Made by a program: the position numbers and the translations under genes. The notes beneath the pieces are model-generated. The model was not told where the DNA came from. It worked only from the letters and a program-made list of their open reading frames with translations, and made no database searches. A stretch of 64,000 bases of DNA from JBGPQJ01 sp963829485 (GTDB lineage: Bacteria; Chloroflexota; Anaerolineae; Anaerolineales; Villigracilaceae). The stretch covers positions 186,001 through 250,000 of the forward strand of contig CAWHIK010000004.1 in the NCBI GenBank assembly GCA_963829485.1, in the 5' to 3' direction. Positions 34,968-43,763 of the stretch are shown in pieces. Each line of letters starts with the position of its first letter. Within the stretch, counting starts at the first letter, position 1.

Positions 34968-35989
34968 AGCGCAATAATCTCAAACATTTCATTATTGTCG
35001 CCATGCTCATCATCGTGTCGTCGGCATTGGTCTACGCTGCCCTTTCAGCGGTGGATTTATTGCCCATTGCTGCTGCGGTTCAGGCTGGTCCGATCGATGA
35101 GTTGTTCAGGCTGGAGATGATCGCGATATCCTTCCTTTTTTCCCTGATCGTGGTCCCGCTTGGATACAGCCTTGTTGTGTTCCGCCAAAAGAAGGGTGAG
35201 ATAGAGGATGGGCAGCATTTTGAAGGTAATACGAGGCTCGAAATATTCTGGACAGTAATTCCCTTGATCATGGTGCTTGGACTTGCGTATCTCGGAGCTG
35301 AGAACCTGGCAGCCGTAACCCGGGTTGACCCTTCCGCCATGGAAGCCAAGGTGACCGGATTCCAGTGGGCGTGGCGTTTTGACTATCCCGAATCCGGCGT
35401 TACATCGAACGAGCTGCATTTGGTCGTGGACAGGCAAGTCGTTCTAAGGATGTCGTCGCCGGATGTCGTTCATTCCTTTTGGGTTCCCGAATTCCGCATT
35501 AAGCAGGACCTGGTTCCAGGGTTTGAAACGGAATACAGAATTACCCCCTCCGAGTTGGGCAAGTACATGGTACGGTGCGCTGAGCTTTGCGGGACATCGC
35601 ATACCTACATGGAATCCCCGGTAATCGTCCAGACTCAGGAGGAGTTTGATACCTGGATCGCAGCGCAGGTGGCAGCCAATACCGCCGCAGAAGCCTCTGG
35701 AGTTCCGGACGCGTCACGAGGACAGAAAATCTACGAGACCTCGGGTTGCAAGGCTTGTCACTCCATAGATGGCAGTCCTTTGGTGGGTCCCACCTGGAAA
35801 GGTCTTTGGGGGGAGGCAGTTGAACTCGAGGACGGAACGACACTCGAAGGTGATGAAGCGTATATAGTCGAATCCATTCGAGAGCCTAATGCAAAAATTG
35901 TGAAAGGCTTCGCTCCTGGCATGCCGCAATTCAATTTGAGCGACAAGCAAATTGCTGACCTAATTGAGTTTATTAAAACCCTGAAGTAA
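34964..35989 (+). CDS. ctaC: Cytochrome c oxidase subunit II with fused cytochrome c domain
   Basis: A 341-residue subunit. A signal/anchor helix and a second membrane helix (about residues 10-30 and 50-70 with a later one near 85-105) are followed by the periplasmic cupredoxin domain with the binuclear CuA site: DVVHSFWVPEF for the first histidine and VRCAELCGTSHTYM with both cysteines, the second histidine and the methionine. From about residue 245 a cytochrome c domain follows: heme-binding CKACH and the axial methionine in APGMPQF. Such caa3-type fusions accept electrons from a soluble or membrane donor through their own heme c. It starts with GTG inside the previous gene's stop. Confidence 0.95.
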   Translation: MKRNNLKHFIIVAMLIIVSSALVYAALSAVDLLPIAAAVQAGPIDELFRLEMIAISFLFSLIVVPLGYSLVVFRQKKGEIEDGQHFEGNTRLEIFWTVIPLIMVLGLAYLGAENLAAVTRVDPSAMEAKVTGFQWAWRFDYPESGVTSNELHLVVDRQVVLRMSSPDVVHSFWVPEFRIKQDLVPGFETEYRITPSELGKYMVRCAELCGTSHTYMESPVIVQTQEEFDTWIAAQVAANTAAEASGVPDASRGQKIYETSGCKACHSIDGSPLVGPTWKGLWGEAVELEDGTTLEGDEAYIVESIREPNAKIVKGFAPGMPQFNLSDKQIADLIEFIKTLK

Positions 35990-36004
35990 AGAAAGGATGC
36001 ATTG

Positions 36005-37897
36005 ATGAGAAAATTTATTTCACTGGGATTGATCCGCGGCTTGCTTTGGCAAATAGTCGGCACCATTATCGGCGGATTACTTGTTAGCGGAATCCGCTAT
36101 GTCATGGGATTGGAACCGTTCGGATCATTCATTTTTACCGAACCTGCCTGGGTGTTTGCTGGTTTATTCGGAGTTATCGCCTTCATGATTGGAGTCGGAG
36201 GGTTTTCCGATTGGTACAAGATGGCACTGGGCGAAAATGTAGCTGAAGACCATGGATCAGCAGGTTGGACCCGTTTTTTTGGATATTCCTTGGATCATAA
36301 GGTCATTGGTATCCAATACACAATAACATCGCTCTTGCTTCTAAGCATCGCCGGACTATTCGCTCTAATCTTCCGGACGGAACTGGCTTCGTCTGGACAG
36401 CAATTCCTTAAGGCGGATGTCACATTTATGAGCCAAAACGGGCTGCAGTGGTACAACACACTGATGAGCCTGCATGGGATCATCATGATCGTGTCGATCC
36501 TTCTTGGAATTGCCGGTGTAATGAATTACCTTGTCCCCATGTTGATCGGTGCCAGAGATATGGCTTTCCCCCGGTTGAATGCCTTCTCGTTTTGGATCGC
36601 AGTTCCTGCGGCGGTTCTCCTCTTGCTGAGCATGTTCCTCGGAGGATTTGATACAGGCTGGACGGGTTACCCGCCTCTTTCTGCTCGTGCTCCCGTCGGG
36701 ATGCAAATGTTCTTTTGGGGAGTGTTCGTCGCAGGCTGGGCATCCATTCTTGGGGCGATCAACTTGATCACAACGGTTATTCGAATGCGCGTAAAGGGGA
36801 TGGTGGCTTTCCGCATGCCGATCCTGGTTTGGGGATCGATTGCCACTGCGATCATCTCGTTGACCGCCACTCAGCTAATCGGGCTTTCATTCCAGCTGGT
36901 TAGTTTCCAGCGGTTGTTCGGAATGGGATTTTTCGATCCCGCTAAGGGCGGGAATCCGGTGTTGTTCCAGCACCTCTTCTGGTTCTATTCCCATCCTGCG
37001 GTTTACGTTTTTGTGCTGCCAGGTCTGGGTGTGATATCGGAACTCTTGCCGGTTTTTGTCCGAAAACCGCTCTTTGGTTATCGCTGGGTGGCAATCTCAT
37101 CTCTGGGAATTGCCCTGGTCGGATTTTTAGTTTGGGCACATCACATGTTTACATCAGGCATGAACGAATATTTACGTGTTCCGTTCATGTACAGTACGCT
37201 TCTCGTGGCAGTTCCAACAGGTATAAAATTCTTTTCCTGGGTGGGTACGCTATGGGGCGGTAAAATTTCCACACCCACGCCAATGCTGTTTGTACTCGGC
37301 GGAATTGTTGTATTTCTGTTGGGAGGATTGACAGGTCCGCCTAATGCAACCGTCTCCACGGATTTGCTGCTTCACGACACCTATTTCATTGTTGGCCATT
37401 TCCACGACACGATGTTTGGAGGATATATTTTCCCGTTCTTTGCAGCGATCTATTATTGGTTTCCAAAAGCAACTGGAAAAAGGCTCTCTGAGAAGCTGGG
37501 CAGCCTCCATTTCTGGCTGATGATTGTCGGTATGCTTGTTTTGACCCTTTTGATGATGTACGCAGGACTGCATGGCATGCGCAGACGGATCGCAGATTAT
37601 GACGTTGCTCTCGGTATCGATATCTATCACATGGGTATGACGATAGGCGCTTTTATGATTGCAACGTCGGTTGGGATATTCTTTTATAACCTGGTCCGGA
37701 GTCTGAAGCACGGTGAACCGGCCACAGGTAATGTGTGGAATTCTAGATCTCCGGAATGGCAGGTACCGTCGCCCATGCCTGTCCACAACTATGATCGCGA
37801 ATTCGAAGTAGTCGGTGAGCCTTATGATTATGGTTTGCCGGGATCCGTTTATGTCCGGTTTTCAGATGAACAGGGAGTGACTGAACATGGAGCATAA
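36005..37897 (+). CDS. ctaD: Cytochrome c oxidase subunit I (A2-type heme-copper oxidase)
   Basis: The 630-residue catalytic subunit binds low-spin heme, high-spin heme a3 and CuB and pumps protons. It has about 14 helices, with the low-spin heme ligand in SLHGIIMI, the CuB His-Tyr region FYSHPAVYVFVLPGLGVISE, the HH pair in VWAHHMFTSGM, and the a3/low-spin ligands in VGHFHDTMFGG. The segment FYSHP in place of the GHPE motif marks an A2-type D-channel, with Tyr-Ser taking the part of the glutamate (Pereira's classification). It follows ctaC by 15 bases with an AAAGGA site, and overlaps the next start by 11 bases. Confidence 0.95.
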   Translation: MRKFISLGLIRGLLWQIVGTIIGGLLVSGIRYVMGLEPFGSFIFTEPAWVFAGLFGVIAFMIGVGGFSDWYKMALGENVAEDHGSAGWTRFFGYSLDHKVIGIQYTITSLLLLSIAGLFALIFRTELASSGQQFLKADVTFMSQNGLQWYNTLMSLHGIIMIVSILLGIAGVMNYLVPMLIGARDMAFPRLNAFSFWIAVPAAVLLLLSMFLGGFDTGWTGYPPLSARAPVGMQMFFWGVFVAGWASILGAINLITTVIRMRVKGMVAFRMPILVWGSIATAIISLTATQLIGLSFQLVSFQRLFGMGFFDPAKGGNPVLFQHLFWFYSHPAVYVFVLPGLGVISELLPVFVRKPLFGYRWVAISSLGIALVGFLVWAHHMFTSGMNEYLRVPFMYSTLLVAVPTGIKFFSWVGTLWGGKISTPTPMLFVLGGIVVFLLGGLTGPPNATVSTDLLLHDTYFIVGHFHDTMFGGYIFPFFAAIYYWFPKATGKRLSEKLGSLHFWLMIVGMLVLTLLMMYAGLHGMRRRIADYDVALGIDIYHMGMTIGAFMIATSVGIFFYNLVRSLKHGEPATGNVWNSRSPEWQVPSPMPVHNYDREFEVVGEPYDYGLPGSVYVRFSDEQGVTEHGA

Positions 37898-38652
37898 TCA
37901 TCCTAATGGCTATCAGCGCGGATTTTACGTTTTCGTCGCTTTGATCGCGTTGTCGTTGATTGAAATCGGCGTAGCCTTATACTTTTCTTCGAACCTGGCA
38001 CTAGGCGTTTTGATTCTCGCCAAGGCAGGCCTTGTCCTCTATTACTACATGCATGTTGGAAAACTGGCAGGCGGGGATGACAACGAATCCCACGACAGCA
38101 CGGTATATAAGATGGGGACAAACCGGCTTGGATTGTGGCTCTTTCTGGTTTCGGATGCGTTTGTTTTCGCCGGCTTGCTGGTGACTAGATTCAGTCTGCT
38201 GGGCTTATCGCGCCCGCACTTGAATCAGACCCTTGGGTTGCTTGTGTCGCTTATCCTTCTGGTTTCGAGCTTTTTTGCAAATCGAGCTGAAGTGGCAGTT
38301 AAAAAGGGAGACCGGAAAACTCTGCTGATGAGTACAATGATCACCCTTGTGCTTGGGCTTGCTTTTCTCCTGGGCGTTGTATTTGTCGAGTGGCCGGCTG
38401 CCGCCAGGGAGGGAATCACACCATCCTCCGGTAGTCGCCGGGGCTGTTTTCTATATGATGACAGGTATGCATGCATTTCATGTTTTCACAGGATTGGTTT
38501 TTCTGGCGTTGATCTACCGTAATGCCAGAAAGAACCTGTATTCACCTGAAAAACACTGGCAGGTGGAGGCGGGCGTCGTATATTGGCATTTTATCGACGT
38601 CGTCTGGATGTTCTTCTATCCTGCGCTCTATTTGATTGGAACGTTAGTCTAA
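37887..38652 (+). CDS. ctaE: Cytochrome c oxidase subunit III fused to a subunit IV-like N-terminus, frame broken once
   Basis: Corrected, this encodes about 254 residues. The first 60 or so residues (LIEIGVALYFSSNLALGVLILAKAGLVLYYYMHV) have the two-helix pattern of the bacterial subunit IV; from about residue 75 the subunit III pattern follows (RLGLWLFLVSDAFVFAGLLVTR, then MMTGMHAFHVFTGLVFLALI, and a final WHFIDVVWMFFYPALYLIG with the conserved WHFVD motif). One base must be skipped near 38425-38443; the total length is one over a multiple of three, as expected. Unrepaired, it stops at 38522 and loses the last helices. The start at 37887 overlaps ctaD by 11 bases. Confidence 0.88.
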
Positions 38653-38665
38653 AGGCATTTATTTG

Positions 38666-38705
38666 CTTTGGTGGAGCGGGATTTATAAATCCTGCTCCAC
38701 CAAAG
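38666..38705 (+). promoter_or_regulatory. 20-bp hairpin that covers the ribosome site of the SCO gene
   Basis: Two 20-base arms with one G-T mismatch and an AT-rich tip meet without a loop (CTTTGGTGGAGC ... GCTCCACCAAAG). The right arm ends in AAAG, and AAAGGAG at 38702-38708 is the ribosome site for the GTG start at 38718. Folding in mRNA would hide part of that site, so it may limit SCO translation; it may also slow transcription after ctaE. Confidence 0.55.
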
Positions 38706-38717
38706 GAGTGGTAAAAA

Positions 38718-39302
38718 GTGGAAAGAAAAATATTGTGGTCGGGATTATTACTGCTGGTGGTATTTCTTGGAGTAGCGTTGATCGTTTCCAGGAATAATCA
38801 GCTGCAATTCTCTGGAGTTGAAATTTCACCGGCTCCCGATGCTCCGGAATTGATTGGATTGTCCAGCAGCGAAATTGGACCGGTTCGTTTGGAAGATTTC
38901 AAAGGCAAGGTAGTCCTGTTGTTCTTTGGATACACCAATTGTCCCGATATATGTCCAGCAACCGTTGCAAAGCTGAAACAGGTCACTTCTCGCTTGGACG
39001 ACAATTCAGACGATGTTGCGGTCCTCATGGTTACGACAGATCCGAAGAGGGATACTCCCGAGCAGTTGAAAAATTACCTGGCGAATTTCAATCCTGATTT
39101 TCTGGGATTAACCGGAAATCCATCGGACCTGCAATCAGCGTGGGATGATTATGGCGTGGCTGTGCTTGACGATGGAACCACCCATTCGGCCAGAGTTTAC
39201 GTGATAGATCGAGAAGTGAAGTTGAGGCTCACGTTCCCCTTTGAGATGACCGTTGATGACATGCTTTCCGATCTCAAACTATTAGTGAGTGAAAACCAAT
39301 GA
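38718..39302 (+). CDS. SCO1/SenC copper-delivery protein for cytochrome oxidase
   Basis: A 194-residue membrane-anchored thioredoxin-fold protein: one N-terminal helix (about residues 6-24), then the copper-binding C-x-x-x-C in GYTNCPDICPATVAKL (Cys75 and Cys79) and the histidine in THSARVYVID. SCO proteins deliver copper to, or reduce the cysteines of, the CuA site in subunit II, encoded in the same operon. The GTG start follows AAAGGAG, which lies in a hairpin. It shares 4 bases with the next gene, which is also probably copper-related. Confidence 0.92.
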   Translation: MERKILWSGLLLLVVFLGVALIVSRNNQLQFSGVEISPAPDAPELIGLSSSEIGPVRLEDFKGKVVLLFFGYTNCPDICPATVAKLKQVTSRLDDNSDDVAVLMVTTDPKRDTPEQLKNYLANFNPDFLGLTGNPSDLQSAWDDYGVAVLDDGTTHSARVYVIDREVKLRLTFPFEMTVDDMLSDLKLLVSENQ

Positions 39303-39823
39303 AATATTCGCGGGAGATCCTTCTCATCGCAGGATCACTTGTGGCGGGGATTATGTTAGCTGCCATAATGACTGAGGTGACGTATCGGTTCCAGACAAGA
39401 GCCCAGGATCGTGATGGAAAAGTTGTTACACTTGTCATCCCGTTGGGCACAGCGCAAAGAGTTGAGGATGGAGACGCTTCGCCGGCGATCCCTGAAGATA
39501 TGGTAATCGTCGCAGGTGATAAGCTTCGAATCGTGAACGAGGACAACGTTAACCATACCTTTGGACCTTTGTTTATTCCTTCTGGGACAACTGCGGAGAT
39601 GGCATTCACCAAGCCTGATAATCTGGCATTTGCCTGCACATTCACGCCGGATAAATATCTGGGATTGGAAATCAAGGAACCTTTGACGCTCTATACTCGC
39701 GTCATGGGCATTCTATCAGCAGGAATTCCTCTGGGGACATTGATGGCATTGTATATCGTATTCGCCATTCGGCCAGGACTCAAGAGTGAAAGCAGTAAAA
39801 GTGAAAATCGTGCAAATGCGTAA
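39299..39823 (+). CDS. Membrane-anchored cupredoxin-like protein
   Basis: A 174-residue protein with an N-terminal helix (about 7-24), a periplasmic beta-domain, and a C-terminal helix (about 140-160), so both ends are in the membrane or cytoplasm. The domain resembles cupredoxins: DKLRIVNEDNVNHTFGPLFIPSG carries a conserved histidine of the D-N-x-x-H-x-x-G kind, and LAFACTFTPDKYLGLEI has the cysteine that a type 1 copper site would use; the second histidine or methionine is not obvious. It is coupled to the SCO gene by a 4-base overlap and to SURF1, so copper handling or oxidase assembly is likely. Copper binding is unproven. Confidence 0.65.
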   Translation: MKYSREILLIAGSLVAGIMLAAIMTEVTYRFQTRAQDRDGKVVTLVIPLGTAQRVEDGDASPAIPEDMVIVAGDKLRIVNEDNVNHTFGPLFIPSGTTAEMAFTKPDNLAFACTFTPDKYLGLEIKEPLTLYTRVMGILSAGIPLGTLMALYIVFAIRPGLKSESSKSENRANA

Positions 39824-40568
39824 GTGGATATTCCCTACGATCCTGGTTCTGGTTGGAGCCGCGGTGTGTGCCAGGCTTGGAATTTGGCAGCTGGATAGGC
39901 TTGCACAGAGGCGGGATTTTAATACTCATTACCTTCAAATGAAATCGGCTGAACCGTTGGTGTTGCCTGATAATGACGCTCTTACGGGGATGGAATATCG
40001 TGCTGTCGTGGCATCGGGTGTTTTTGATCATGCCAACCAGATTGCCATCCGCAACCAATATGTTGACGGGCAATATGGTTTCCATCTCCTGACTCCACTG
40101 ATACTTGAAGGGGGAACTGCCGTGTTGGTGGATAGGGGATGGATCCCGGCTGAAGGAAATTCCACCAGGGCTGGATGGTCGCGTTACGATGAGAATGGTC
40201 TGGTTACTGTCGAAGGGGTGATTCGGCTTGCGCGGGAAAAAGCTGATTTTACTGGTAGGTCCGATCCGGAATTAAGTGGTAACCAAAAGAAAATGGATTA
40301 TTGGTTATTCCCGAACATAGTGCGCATTCAAGAGCAGATCGACTACGAACTGTTACCGGTCTATATTCAAAAAGATCCTAGACCAGGAGTTAATGTGCTC
40401 CCTATCCCGGTCCAACCTGATCTGGAAATATCCGAAGGATCACATCTCGGCTACGCACTCCAGTGGTTTACTTTTTCTGCGATTCTTTTGTTAGGCTACC
40501 CGTTCTATCTAAAAAAGCAATTGAAATCACATCCCAATGAAATGGATTTTGCTGAGGTGCAGGAATGA
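39816..40568 (+). CDS. SURF1-family cytochrome oxidase assembly protein
   Basis: A 250-residue SURF1/SHY1-type protein with two membrane helices, one at each end: MRKWIFPTILVLVGAAVCARLGIWQLDRL at the N-terminus and HLGYALQWFTFSAILLLGYPFYLKKQ at the C-terminus. The periplasmic domain has the family's GMEYRAVVASGVFD, PLILEGGTAVLVDRGWIPA and VEGVIRLA. SURF1 helps insert heme a into subunit I. I chose ATG 39816 since MRKW begins most relatives; in-frame GTG codons at 39786, 39801 and 39810 are alternatives. The gene lies between the cupredoxin-like gene (8-base overlap) and heme O synthase (4-base overlap). Confidence 0.9.
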   Translation: MRKWIFPTILVLVGAAVCARLGIWQLDRLAQRRDFNTHYLQMKSAEPLVLPDNDALTGMEYRAVVASGVFDHANQIAIRNQYVDGQYGFHLLTPLILEGGTAVLVDRGWIPAEGNSTRAGWSRYDENGLVTVEGVIRLAREKADFTGRSDPELSGNQKKMDYWLFPNIVRIQEQIDYELLPVYIQKDPRPGVNVLPIPVQPDLEISEGSHLGYALQWFTFSAILLLGYPFYLKKQLKSHPNEMDFAEVQE

Positions 40569-41884
40569 AATTTTCGTTAAGGTCTCGATTTTCCTTGTTG
40601 TCTCTTTCCACTTTGGCGATCATCTTCCTTTTGGATTTACTGGGGCGGATCTCCGCTCTTTCAGCCCCGGGTTTGTCGTGCAGCAGCTGGCCGATTTGCT
40701 TGCCCGTTGACCATGGTGGATGGCTGGAATTAGTACACAGGGTTCTCGTTTTGGTAGCTTTTCTTGTGGTTATCTATTTATGGCAGTATTCATGGAAAAA
40801 ATATCGGGACCATATCATCCTATTTCCTCTGACCAGCGTAGTTGTAACATTTTTTCTAGCGAATATCTTTATTGGCGCCCTTCAGGTTATTCGGATTCTG
40901 CCTGATTATCTGATAAATATTCATAGAATAACTTCGGTTGTGATGTGGATATCATTGTTCAGCTTGACAGTCGCTTCTGGATTCTATTCGATGACTAAGG
41001 TAAAAGATTTCCCTTCCGCAAGAGTTGGAGAACGCCTGAAGGACCTGTTAGTTTTAACGAAACCAATTATTGTTGCCCTGTTACTGGTAACCACACTCGG
41101 CGGCATGGTGGCTGGAATGAAATCGTTACCACCCTTTTCGTTAATCTTATGGACATTAGTGGGTGGAGCTCTTGCTGCCGGAGGCGCGAGTGCTTTGAAT
41201 CAGTACATTGACAGGGATTTGGACAAGAATATGCAGCGAACTGCTAATCGACCGCTTGCGGCAGGGAGGATGTATCCGGCTGAAGGGCTGGCGTTTGGCC
41301 TGGTTTTATCAATCTCAAGTTTTTATCTCCTGGCGGGGTTTGTGAACTTGCTTTCAGCTCTGCTAAGCCTGGTGGGTATTATTTATTATGTTTGGCTTTA
41401 TAGTATTGTTTTAAAACGCAATACCGCTCAGAATATTGTGATCGGAGGCGGTGCTGGAGCGATTCCTCCTATGGTGGGTTGGGCAGCAGCGACAGGAAAT
41501 CTGACCATTGCTGCCTGGTTTATGTTCGCGATCATTTTCTTTTGGACACCGCCGCATTTCTGGGCTCTTTCCATTGTCCGGAAGAAGGATTACGAAAGAG
41601 CCGGGGTACCCATGCTGCCCGTGATTCAGGGTGAAAAGGAAACGCGGCGGCAGATTTGGCTTTATACCTTGCTGCTGGTCGCGCTGACTCTTCTCATGCC
41701 CATCCTGAATCTTGCCGGGTCGATTTTCCTGATCTGTTCTTTGGGATTGGGGGCGTGGCTGATATTGTCAGCCAGACAAGTATATAAAGGTGAAGGAAAC
41801 AAGAACGCCTGGAAAATGTACCGCTATTCCAGCATGTACTTAATGTTCATCTTTATGGCGTTGGTGGTGGATGCGTTAGTATAA
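40565..41884 (+). CDS. ctaB: Heme O synthase CtaB with an N-terminal CtaA-like half-domain
   Basis: A 439-residue protein. From about residue 155 it is a full protoheme farnesyltransferase (UbiA family): ALNQYIDRDLDKNMQRTANRPLAAGRM holds the first aspartate motif, and ERAGVPMLPVIQGEKETRRQI the second. The first 150 residues form four helices that look like one half of heme A synthase: LSCSSWPICLP with two cysteines after helix 1, ELVHRVLVL and INIHRITSV with the histidines. So the chain might hold heme as well as farnesylate it, but only one four-helix half is there, and a separate complete CtaA is at 23.5 kb. It starts within the SURF1 stop and is the last gene of the oxidase operon. Confidence 0.9.
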   Translation: MKFSLRSRFSLLSLSTLAIIFLLDLLGRISALSAPGLSCSSWPICLPVDHGGWLELVHRVLVLVAFLVVIYLWQYSWKKYRDHIILFPLTSVVVTFFLANIFIGALQVIRILPDYLINIHRITSVVMWISLFSLTVASGFYSMTKVKDFPSARVGERLKDLLVLTKPIIVALLLVTTLGGMVAGMKSLPPFSLILWTLVGGALAAGGASALNQYIDRDLDKNMQRTANRPLAAGRMYPAEGLAFGLVLSISSFYLLAGFVNLLSALLSLVGIIYYVWLYSIVLKRNTAQNIVIGGGAGAIPPMVGWAAATGNLTIAAWFMFAIIFFWTPPHFWALSIVRKKDYERAGVPMLPVIQGEKETRRQIWLYTLLLVALTLLMPILNLAGSIFLICSLGLGAWLILSARQVYKGEGNKNAWKMYRYSSMYLMFIFMALVVDALV

Positions 41885-42015
41885 AAACCTTATTCCAAAA
41901 TGGAGCATTGAATTTCAGATCCAGACGTTACGTCGGTGAAATCATACGGATTTGAGTAATATCCATAATTTTTAAAAAAATTCGAAAGGTACAAAAATTG
42001 CACTTAGGCTGAGGA

Positions 42016-43091
42016 TCAATTATCAACTTTCAAGTGCGCTTGCAATATCGCTTCGCGTAACGAGAATATGGCGATGATAAATACTGCAATATATGCGATA
42101 CTTGAAAAACCTGCGAAGATAACTACGCATGTCACAGTAAAAATAACAATAGTCGAAAGTGGCGACAAGGGTAAGCTCAACCAAACTAGCGCAGGCAATA
42201 TAATTGGCAAATCATAGGCAAAAGCATAGGGAGCAGTGGCAAGGGACAAAACCAGAGTAATCGGTAACCAAATAATACTAGGCACTGAGCGGAATTGATT
42301 ATCTATCAAAACCAGAATTGGAAGGAAAAGGAGCCACATCCCAAAACCGATCCAAGGGGGAAGAGAAAACAATCCAGCTAAGGTTGTAAATTTATTCCAT
42401 TCCATTGATGAACTTTGTTGGCCATTTATTATCACTAGTAACATATCAGTTACCCATGAATTCTGTGTTAGAACAGCAATGAGCACCAACAACAATGTGG
42501 ATCCAATACCCGCAAGCAGCATTTGTCGGACCGCCTCGCCTTAGAGCTGCGATAAGAAAAAAAACAATGAGGTGAGGCTTGATGATAACAAGGGTAAGAC
42601 CAAGCCGGCAATGACAGGGCGGTTGACGTGCAAAGCAGAAATAAGCACAATTGCGGCAACGAGTTGGATTATTGTAACCTGCCCGAACTGTATCGTAGTA
42701 TATGATATAACCAATGCGCATCCCAATATGTAAAAAAAAGAAATAGGTGACATCTTAGCAATGTGCCACCTAGACACTATGATAATGCTAACCACTAAAA
42801 AAAATATATTAATTGATCCGAAACCAATGAATGTCACTATTAATCGGTAATAAAGTCATAGGAATGAAAAGCCACCCAAGCCATAGCGGTGATTGAAATG
42901 TCGATGTGCCATAATGCGTTTCGTAGAAGCCATAGGGGGTTATTCCTACTACTATGCTTTTCGCAGCTCCGTAGAAAGCCGTGAAATCAACGAGTGTGCT
43001 CTTGATTGACGGCGGTTAATCCATTCGCAATCCAGAAACCACTTATTACAGCGATTAGAAATGTATTAATGGCCTTAACGAGTTTCTTCAA
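42016..43091 (-). pseudogene. Decayed GT87/DUF2029-like membrane glycosyltransferase
   Basis: Pieces in three frames join into a polytopic membrane protein of some 355 residues. Starting from a TTG at 43091 after GAGGGA, an initial helix (LVKAINTFLIAVISGFWIAN) leads to the GT87-type loop DFTAFYGAAKS and GITPYGFYETHYG, then SPLWLGWLFIPM and several more helices down to 42016. One base must be skipped near 43010 and another near 42840; an in-frame TAA follows at 42541-42543 (or up to three more indels must be assumed there). The family transfers mannose or another sugar from a polyprenyl-phosphate donor in the periplasm. Given the in-frame stop, real decay is more likely here than in the other broken genes. 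Confidence 0.6.
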
Positions 43092-43763
43092 GGTGCTATC
43101 CCTCTGGTAAATATATTTGAGCTAACATTCCTGCTACAACATTCCTGGTACAATTTTTGCCCTTTCCGTAAAACGAAATGGGATGTGCCTGATCAAACAA
43201 CATGTTAGGGCGAAACAGGCAGCTAGATGTAGCCTGAATTCAATGCGCCTTGGAGTAATCTGGTGTAAAAAGATTGTTCTTTACGTGAAGCAAAAGGATT
43301 TCTTTTTCTTCAAGTGCAACAGTACTTGCGCGAGGGTTTATCAGAAACATCCTGGCGAACCAAAAACGTGATCAAGGGATAAGTAGACATTGGTAATATA
43401 TTCCAACTATTCTTATTCTAGTGGGCAACTTAAAAAGTTGGTGAACCCAGAAAGATGTTCGCAACAATCTTCACACAAAGTGCACTGTACATTGGAAGCT
43501 TGGCAAGAAAACCAGGAACAATAAAGGTGTGCGAGCAAAGATATAAACACACTCGAATCATAAGCACAGTCGCGACGCAATCCTAGTGATATTATTCTTT
43601 CAACGGTTAGCGTAATTGGCTTGTGCGTGCACACTGTGACTTGTCGACTTCCCAAATATCACGAGCGCTGATCAATGGTTTGACTTACAATATTTAACGC
43701 CTTTGGTATCTTGTGAGGAAGGCGTAAAACCGCCTCGTAACACGATCAAATTATTCGAAGCGA
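43092..43763. other. 672-base AT-rich stretch without a convincing gene
   Basis: Two frames of 60-80 codons exist (43183-43371 plus, 43413-43655 minus), but neither has family likeness, normal composition or a good ribosome site. The only structure I see is a direct repeat AACATTCCTG at 43124-43133 and 43138-43147, near the start of the decayed GT87-like gene. The stretch may hold further remnants of surface-polysaccharide genes. Confidence 0.5.

Noticed and set aside
37250..37786. 178-codon open frame antisense to ctaD
   Set aside because: It mirrors the codon structure of ctaD, has a composition unlike a real protein (many His, Arg, Lys and Gln) and no ribosome site.
43413..43655. 80-codon minus-strand frame in the gap before the GT-C gene
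   Set aside because: No family likeness, unusual cysteine content, and no ribosome site or promoter; treated as chance.
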